Origin: 1162T-S-0a-05 sp050299435
GTDB taxonomy: Bacteria; Pseudomonadota; Gammaproteobacteria; Pseudomonadales; Cellvibrionaceae
DNA: 6,609 nucleotides
Assembly (NCBI GenBank): GCA_050299435.1
Contig: JBNKVX010000126.1
Coordinates: forward strand, 1 to 6,609
Reading direction: 5' to 3'
Shown here: positions 1 to 4,322 of the stretch, one piece after another
Numbering within the stretch: the stretch's first letter is position 1
Layout of the letters: the number at the start of each line of letters is the position of its first letter
Notes under the pieces: model-generated
Seen by the model: the letters and a program-made list of their open reading frames with translations, nothing else
Database searches by the model: none
Told to the model about the DNA's origin: nothing
Program-made: the position numbers and the translations under genes

Positions 1-1476
1 GGTGCGGATTTATTGCGGCGGGCAATGGGAAAGAAAAAGCCGGAGGAGATGGCAAAGCAGCGCGAAGTGTTTCAGGACGGTGCGAAAAAACAGGGGATAG
101 ATCCCGAGCTTGCCATAAGAATTTTTGACCTCGTGGAAAAATTTGCTGGCTACGGGTTTAATAAAAGCCATTCGGCGGCTTATGCTCTAGTCTCTTATCA
201 AACAGCGTGGTTGAAAGCGCATTATCCAGCCCATTTTATGGCGGCAACCATGTCTTCAGATATGGATAAAACAGACAAGGTTGTGACGTTTATTGAAGAG
301 TGTCGCAACTTAAAATTAAATTTGCTGCCGCCTGATGTTAATAAAGGTGAGTTTCAGTTCACTGTTGATAAGGAAGGCAATATTATTTATGGCTTGGGTG
401 CGATTAAGGGAATGGGTGAAGGCCCGGTTGGTGCGATCATTGAAGCGCGTAAGCAGGGAGAGTTTAAAGATCTTTTCGATTTTTGTGCACGTATAGATGC
501 AAGTAAAGTGAACAAGCGCGCGCTGGAAGCCCTCGTGCGCAGCGGAGCTTTTGACAATATTGGCCCGCATATTGATATCGATTATGACCGAGCACTCATG
601 TTTTCACTGTTGGGTGAGGCCGTAAAAACTGCTGAACAGGCACAAGCCAATGCCAGCGCAGGGATAAATGATTTGTTTGGAGAAGTTATACCAAACAGTG
701 GTGTGAATGAAGCGGTTTATGAAAAATACAATAATGTTCGCCGCTGGAACACAAAGGAAAGATTAAACGGAGAAAAAGAAACCCTGGGTTTGTATCTAAC
801 CGGTCATCCAATTGATGAGTATGATAAAGAATTAAGTCATCTGGTGTCTGCGAGAATTTCTAATTTGTCTGCAGAACGGAACAAGCAAAAAGTTGCTGGC
901 TTAGTGGTTGGTTTTCGCTTAATGAAAACACGCCGAGGTGACAATATGGCTTTTATTACTTTAGATGATCGCACGGGTCGAATTGAAGTCGCCGTGTTTT
1001 CTGATACCTACAATGAAAACCGGGATATTCTGGTGAAAGATGCATTGTTGGTTGTTGAAGGTCAAGTGAGTCACGACGATTACAGCGGCGGACTCAAAAT
1101 GCGTGCGGATGGAATAACTGACTTGGCGCAAGCGAGAGAAGAAAGCCTTGAAGCAATAAAGATCAGTTTTGATTCGAACAATTTGCCGGAAAATTTTCTG
1201 GAGAAATTAGAAGGGGTTTTGAGCCAGCACCGCGGTGAGACTTGTGCAATCAGAGTTCATTTTCAAACCCAGGGTGTGCTCGCTGATCTCATATTAAGTG
1301 ACGCTTGGCGAGTTAAACCCACGGAAGCATTGTTAACAGAGCTACGAAGTCTGTTTGGGTCAAAGTCTGTGACGCTTAGTTATCGAGATCTGGAGGCGAT
1401 GGCAAAATACGGTGCGGCGGCCATCAAAGCCTCCGCCACACAGGCTGATGCGCAGTATGCACCTTGGGCGAATTAG
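1..1476 (+). CDS. dnaE: DNA polymerase III alpha subunit, C-terminal part (5' partial)
   Basis: This is the catalytic subunit of the replicative DNA polymerase III holoenzyme, which works in the cytoplasm with the beta clamp and the tau-containing clamp loader. The reading frame is open from base 1, so the gene begins upstream; 491 residues are present of a family length near 1160. Visible in order are the finger-region block with RRAMGKKKPEEM and FAGYGFNKSHSAAYALVSYQ (bases 13-216), the tandem helix-hairpin-helix region ending in RSGAFDNIG (about 460-564), a clamp-binding-like GINDLFG (661-681), the LGLYLTGHPI block (about 784-813), an OB-fold (about 889-1125, with LDDRTGRIEV and GQVSHDDYSGGLKM) and the C-terminal tau-binding region. 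The PHP domain and catalytic aspartates lie outside the window. The end carries about 29 residues beyond where E. coli DnaE stops, and the clamp motif lacks the usual leading glutamine. accA follows after 102 bases on the same strand. The identification is firm. Confidence 0.98.
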   Translation, partial: GADLLRRAMGKKKPEEMAKQREVFQDGAKKQGIDPELAIRIFDLVEKFAGYGFNKSHSAAYALVSYQTAWLKAHYPAHFMAATMSSDMDKTDKVVTFIEECRNLKLNLLPPDVNKGEFQFTVDKEGNIIYGLGAIKGMGEGPVGAIIEARKQGEFKDLFDFCARIDASKVNKRALEALVRSGAFDNIGPHIDIDYDRALMFSLLGEAVKTAEQAQANASAGINDLFGEVIPNSGVNEAVYEKYNNVRRWNTKERLNGEKETLGLYLTGHPIDEYDKELSHLVSARISNLSAERNKQKVAGLVVGFRLMKTRRGDNMAFITLDDRTGRIEVAVFSDTYNENRDILVKDALLVVEGQVSHDDYSGGLKMRADGITDLAQAREESLEAIKISFDSNNLPENFLEKLEGVLSQHRGETCAIRVHFQTQGVLADLILSDAWRVKPTEALLTELRSLFGSKSVTLSYRDLEAMAKYGAAAIKASATQADAQYAPWAN

Positions 1477-1502
1477 CACAATTACGGCACTAGACAGGTG
1501 GC

Positions 1503-1530
1503 TTGAAGCGCTTTGAGGGTGTGCTAAACT
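1503..1530 (+). promoter_or_regulatory. Probable sigma70 promoter for accA
   Basis: TTGAAG at 1503-1508 and TAAACT at 1525-1530 are separated by 16 bases and each matches four of six consensus positions. The start site would fall near 1537, leaving a leader of about 40 bases that contains the whole tandem duplication. E. coli accA is known to be transcribed both with dnaE and from a promoter of its own, so an internal promoter is expected. This is a prediction by eye only. Confidence 0.45.
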
Positions 1531-1539
1531 CTCGCCCTC
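1515..1539 (+). other. Weak hairpin between dnaE and accA
   Basis: GAGGGTG (1515-1521) can pair with CGCCCTC (1533-1539) in a 7-bp stem with one G-T pair and an 11-base loop. No T-run follows, so it is a poor intrinsic terminator and read-through from dnaE into accA is plausible. It overlaps the candidate -10 element and may be coincidental. Confidence 0.3.
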
Positions 1540-1547
1540 GTTGAAAG

Positions 1548-1577
1548 CAGGCACATATAAACCAGGCACATATAAAC
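1548..1577 (+). repeat. Perfect 15-bp tandem duplication in the accA leader
   Basis: The unit CAGGCACATATAAAC occurs twice head to tail, at 1548-1562 and 1563-1577, with no mismatch and no spacer. It ends one base before the accA ATG. The nearest Shine-Dalgarno-like AGG (1564-1566) lies 12 bases from the start codon, longer than usual, and the other copy lies 15 bases further out. Each unit also contains TATAAA, but no -35 sits at a suitable distance. It looks like a slippage duplication of a translation initiation region. Confidence 0.95.
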
Positions 1578-1578
1578 A

Positions 1579-2532
1579 ATGAATCTAAACTATCTCGATT
1601 TTGAACAACCCATAGCTGACTTGGAAGGCAAGATTCAAGAGCTGCAATTTGTTGGGTCTGACAATGACATCAATATCAGTGAAGAGATAGATCGCCTGCG
1701 CCAAAAGAGCCAAACACTGACAGAAAGCATCTACTCCAATCTGAGTCCCTGGCAAGTTGTGCAAGTGGCCCGTCATCCCCAACGCCCTTATAGTTCAGAC
1801 TACATTTCACGTATTGTTGAAGACTGGGATGAGTTGCACGGTGATCGCCACTTTGGCGATGACAAAGCCATTATCGGTGGCATTGGTCGAATTAACGGCA
1901 AACCGGTGATGGTGATTGGAGAAGAAAAAGGTCGCAGTGTGAAGGAGAAGGTTTACCGCAATTTTGGTATGCCCAAGCCTGAGGGCTACCGCAAAGCACT
2001 GCGGCTAATGGAGATGGCAGAACGTTATAGTCTGCCAGTTCTAACCTTGATAGATACGCCGGGCGCTTATCCTGGTATTGATAGTGAGGAACGGGGTATC
2101 AGCGAATCTATTGCGAAAAATTTGGCTGTAATGTCGCGTCTGCGCACACCAATCATCTGTACGGTTATTGGTGAGGGGTCTTCAGGTGGTGCTTTAGCGA
2201 TAGGCGTTGGGGATCAGCTAAACATGCTGCAATACTCAACCTATTTTGTTATCTCTCCAGAAGGCTGTGCCAACATTATCTGGAAAACCGTGGAAAAAGC
2301 GCCTTTGGCGGCTGAAGCCATGGGTGTCACCTCGGATATTCTGGAGGACTTGGGCATTGTTGATGAAACGATACCCGAGCCACTTGGTGGGGCTCATCGT
2401 GACATTGATACCATGGCCCTCAAACTGCGCGAGCGTTTAAGTGAACAGCTCGAGTCCCTGCAAAAAGTCGATATCAATGAGTTGTTGGAAAAACGATATA
2501 AGCGCCTAATGAGCTACGGAAACCCGGTTTAG
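1579..2532 (+). CDS. accA: Acetyl-CoA carboxylase carboxyltransferase subunit alpha
   Basis: With AccD it forms the cytoplasmic carboxyltransferase that moves the carboxyl group from carboxybiotin on AccB to acetyl-CoA, giving malonyl-CoA for fatty acid synthesis. The 317-residue length matches the E. coli protein (319). The start is secure: MNLNYLDFEQPI aligns with E. coli MSLNFLDFEQPI, and an in-frame TAA lies at 1573-1575. An N-terminal helical part (about 1-65) is followed by the crotonase-like core with RHPQRPY, DDKAIIGGI, RNFGMPKPEGYRKALRLM, IDTPGAYPG (158-166), GEGSSGGALAIGVGD (198-212), SPEGCANIIW and IPEPLGGAHR, and the family ending RLMSYG. Several usually invariant positions differ: GEEKGR at 114-119 where GHQKGR is common, EERGIS where EERGQS is common, and GEGSSGG where GEGGSGG is common. 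No good Shine-Dalgarno is seen at normal spacing. It lies in the canonical position after dnaE, so I take it as the main copy; accD is not in the window. Confidence 0.97.
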   Translation: MNLNYLDFEQPIADLEGKIQELQFVGSDNDINISEEIDRLRQKSQTLTESIYSNLSPWQVVQVARHPQRPYSSDYISRIVEDWDELHGDRHFGDDKAIIGGIGRINGKPVMVIGEEKGRSVKEKVYRNFGMPKPEGYRKALRLMEMAERYSLPVLTLIDTPGAYPGIDSEERGISESIAKNLAVMSRLRTPIICTVIGEGSSGGALAIGVGDQLNMLQYSTYFVISPEGCANIIWKTVEKAPLAAEAMGVTSDILEDLGIVDETIPEPLGGAHRDIDTMALKLRERLSEQLESLQKVDINELLEKRYKRLMSYGNPV

Positions 2533-2534
2533 CT

Positions 2535-2562
2535 CTGTCACTCGTCCGAGTCTGTCTATACT
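2535..2562 (+). promoter_or_regulatory. Candidate sigma70 promoter for the chemotaxis receptor gene
   Basis: CTGTCA (2535-2540) and TATACT (2557-2562) are 16 bases apart; the -10 matches five of six and the -35 four of six consensus positions. The start site would be near 2569, giving a leader of about 29 bases. A 12-bp dyad fills most of the spacer. This is a prediction by eye. Confidence 0.4.
2540..2551 (+). repeat. Short dyad ACTCG-TC-CGAGT in the promoter spacer
   Basis: Perfect 5-bp arms flank a 2-base centre directly after the accA stop, between the candidate -35 and -10 elements of the downstream gene. The location would suit an operator. The loop is too small and there is no T-run, so it is not a terminator. 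At this length chance is a real possibility. Confidence 0.4.
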
Positions 2563-2597
2563 CTAAAGACGACAAAATAGTTTAGACGGACGCTCGG

Positions 2598-4217
2598 ATG
2601 TTTAGTTTCACCCTAAAAACCAAAGTGCTTATGCTTGGCCTAGCTAGCGTGGGCCTTATTGGTGCTGTTGCGCTGATCACCATTTACCTCCTTGGCTTGG
2701 AATTACACTCCTACGATAAATTGATGAATGAAGAGGTTGAGTACTTACACGTTCTTGACGCTGCGGCTGCTCAATATAAAAAACAGGTTCAGGAGTGGCA
2801 AAACGTACTTATCAGTGGGAACCGCAGCAGTGATAGTGATAAATACTGGGGTCGTTTTAATGAGCATCAAGATGGCCTACAAAGCAAAGTAACACGCCTT
2901 TCTCGGCTAGGTTTGCCCTCCACTGTCGTCAACAAACTCAAACAGTTTTTAGATTTGCACAAAAACATTTATCCCAAATACGAGCAAGCTTTTGAGGCTT
3001 TTCGAGCATCCGGTGATGCGAGTGAGGGCGACGAGTTAGTGCGTGGCTTGGACAAAGACCCTACTGAAAAAATAGAGGAAGCTTCGGCCCTACTTAAAGC
3101 CACAATAAGCAGTGAGACAGAAAGGCTGCAGGGAAAAGCTTCCCTCCTACTAAGTTCGACCACGGTATTTTTGTTTATTGCGATGACCGTTGTGGGTTTA
3201 GGTTCCGTGATAGTCGGGCGCAACAATGTTTCTGCGCCGATTGTAGAGCTTGTAAAAGGGGTGGGGGAGTTGGCTGCAGGGCGATTTGATTTTGAAGTGG
3301 GCTACAACAAGACAGATGAGTTGGGTGAACTGGCCGACGCCTTACGTCAACTTCAAAATAAGCTCTCATCGTCGACTGAAGCGATTTCAGAAGCCATGCA
3401 ATTGATGGCGCAAGCTGATGACAAGTTGGAAAGCGTGTCAGTCAACATTCAAGCCGGGACTGAACAACAATCTTCGCGCACAGATATGATGGCTTCCGCC
3501 ATGACAGAAATGGCTGCAACTTCACGTGAAGTCGCGCAGCACACTGAGGAAGCTTCCGAAGCGTCTAAGGATGCGGAACAGTCTGCGAAATTAGGTGAGG
3601 AGGTAATGCAAAAGGCGATTCAAACCATGCAGCATATGGATCAACATATCGCGAGTACAACAGAAGTCATTCACGATCTCGAGAGTAAAACCTCAGAAGT
3701 GGGCACGGTGCTGGATGTTATAGGAGGAATTGCCGAACAAACAAACTTGCTTGCGTTGAATGCTGCAATTGAGGCAGCGCGAGCGGGAGAGCAAGGCCGT
3801 GGCTTTGCAGTAGTAGCTGACGAAGTACGAACCTTGGCTCAGAGAACCCAGGAATCAACAGAAGAAATAATTCAAATTATAGAAAGTGTTCAAAATGGTG
3901 CTCAAGCCGCGGTGAAGGCCATATTAACTGGCCAGGAACAGTCTAGTGAGAGTATTGCCAAAGTGAATGAGGCGGGAGTTGCGTTACAAAATATTCGCCA
4001 AGCCGTGGATAAAATTGCCGGGGTGAATCAGTTTATCGCCTCTGCGGCGCAAGAACAGGCTCACGTGTCTGAGGATATAACTCGCAATGTCAGTGATATT
4101 GCTGAAGTAGCTGAAGTTGTCGCCGAACAAGCCAAGGAAGTGCTAAATTCAACTAAAAATATACGTGATATTCGTTTTAAACTTGAAAATATTGTCAGTA
4201 CTCTTCGTTCTGCCTGA
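2598..4217 (+). CDS. Methyl-accepting chemotaxis protein (transmembrane receptor)
   Basis: This inner-membrane receptor should bind a periplasmic signal and control CheA autophosphorylation through CheW. Its 539 residues show the standard layout: a short basic N-terminus (MFSFTLKTK), TM1 about 10-34, a predicted all-helical periplasmic sensor of about 148 residues (35-182), TM2 about 183-207, a HAMP domain about 208-257 with P214 and DELGEL at 240-245, then a long cytoplasmic coiled coil. The signalling hairpin is intact, from EQTNLLALNAAIEAARAGEQ (380-399) through GRGFAVVADEVRTLAQRT (400-417), with the tip at E398. The sensor has features of a four-helix bundle (QVQEWQNVLISG, YWGRF, ELVRGLDKDPTEKI), but I cannot name its ligand. 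The C-terminus, IVSTLRSA, lacks an NWETF-type tether for CheR/CheB. A weak Shine-Dalgarno CGGA (2587-2590) lies 7 bases before the ATG. No che or flagellar gene is adjacent. The family call is firm; the specificity is unknown. Confidence 0.96.
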   Translation: MFSFTLKTKVLMLGLASVGLIGAVALITIYLLGLELHSYDKLMNEEVEYLHVLDAAAAQYKKQVQEWQNVLISGNRSSDSDKYWGRFNEHQDGLQSKVTRLSRLGLPSTVVNKLKQFLDLHKNIYPKYEQAFEAFRASGDASEGDELVRGLDKDPTEKIEEASALLKATISSETERLQGKASLLLSSTTVFLFIAMTVVGLGSVIVGRNNVSAPIVELVKGVGELAAGRFDFEVGYNKTDELGELADALRQLQNKLSSSTEAISEAMQLMAQADDKLESVSVNIQAGTEQQSSRTDMMASAMTEMAATSREVAQHTEEASEASKDAEQSAKLGEEVMQKAIQTMQHMDQHIASTTEVIHDLESKTSEVGTVLDVIGGIAEQTNLLALNAAIEAARAGEQGRGFAVVADEVRTLAQRTQESTEEIIQIIESVQNGAQAAVKAILTGQEQSSESIAKVNEAGVALQNIRQAVDKIAGVNQFIASAAQEQAHVSEDITRNVSDIAEVAEVVAEQAKEVLNSTKNIRDIRFKLENIVSTLRSA

Positions 4218-4234
4218 CTTGTAACCCTACAAGT
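4217..4234 (+). other. Hairpin abutting the MCP stop codon
   Basis: ACTTGTA (4217-4223) and TACAAGT (4228-4234) form a perfect 7-bp inverted repeat with a 4-base loop, ACCC. The first arm starts at the last base of the TGA stop. The stem is AT-rich and no T-run follows, so it does not meet the pattern of an intrinsic terminator. It could stabilise a 3' end or be incidental. Confidence 0.45.
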
Positions 4235-4257
4235 GCATCACAGTTCCCTTCATAACT

Positions 4258-4287
4258 TTGCGCCTTTGGGCTTGTCGCGAATACAAT
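4258..4287 (+). promoter_or_regulatory. Weak promoter candidate for hrpA
   Basis: TACAAT (4282-4287) matches five of six -10 positions. TTGCGC (4258-4263), 18 bases upstream, matches only the first three -35 positions. The start site would be near 4294, about 29 bases before the hrpA ATG. A second -10-like TATACA at 4299-4304 has no convincing -35 partner. Confidence is low. Confidence 0.3.
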
Positions 4288-4322
4288 AGCTGTTGAACTA
4301 TACAGACAGAATCACGATTCCC

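Noticed and set aside
13..15. TTG at base 13 as a true start codon
   Set aside because: The frame is open to base 1 and the residues before it (GADL) match the internal DnaE sequence, so the gene simply enters from the left edge.
1515..1539. Intrinsic terminator for dnaE
   Set aside because: The stem is only 7 bp with a G-T pair and an 11-base loop, and no T-run follows.
1360..1569. 69-codon minus-strand frame spanning the dnaE end and the accA leader
   Set aside because: It is mostly antisense to dnaE, has no family features, and its start lies in the tandem duplication before accA.
1556..1576. TATAAA in each tandem unit (1556-1561 and 1571-1576) as -10 elements for accA
   Set aside because: No -35-like hexamer lies 16 to 18 bases upstream of either copy; TTGAAA at 1541-1546 gives spacers of 9 and 24 bases.
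2246..2440. 64-codon + strand frame inside accA
   Set aside because: It is an out-of-frame shadow of a well conserved accA region with no ribosome binding site or domain.
2564..2592. Possible sigma28 (FliA) promoter before the MCP: TAAAG at 2564-2568 followed by GACGGACG at 2585-2592
   Set aside because: The -10-like part matches the GCCGATAA consensus poorly and ends only 5 bases before the start codon, leaving no leader with a ribosome binding site.
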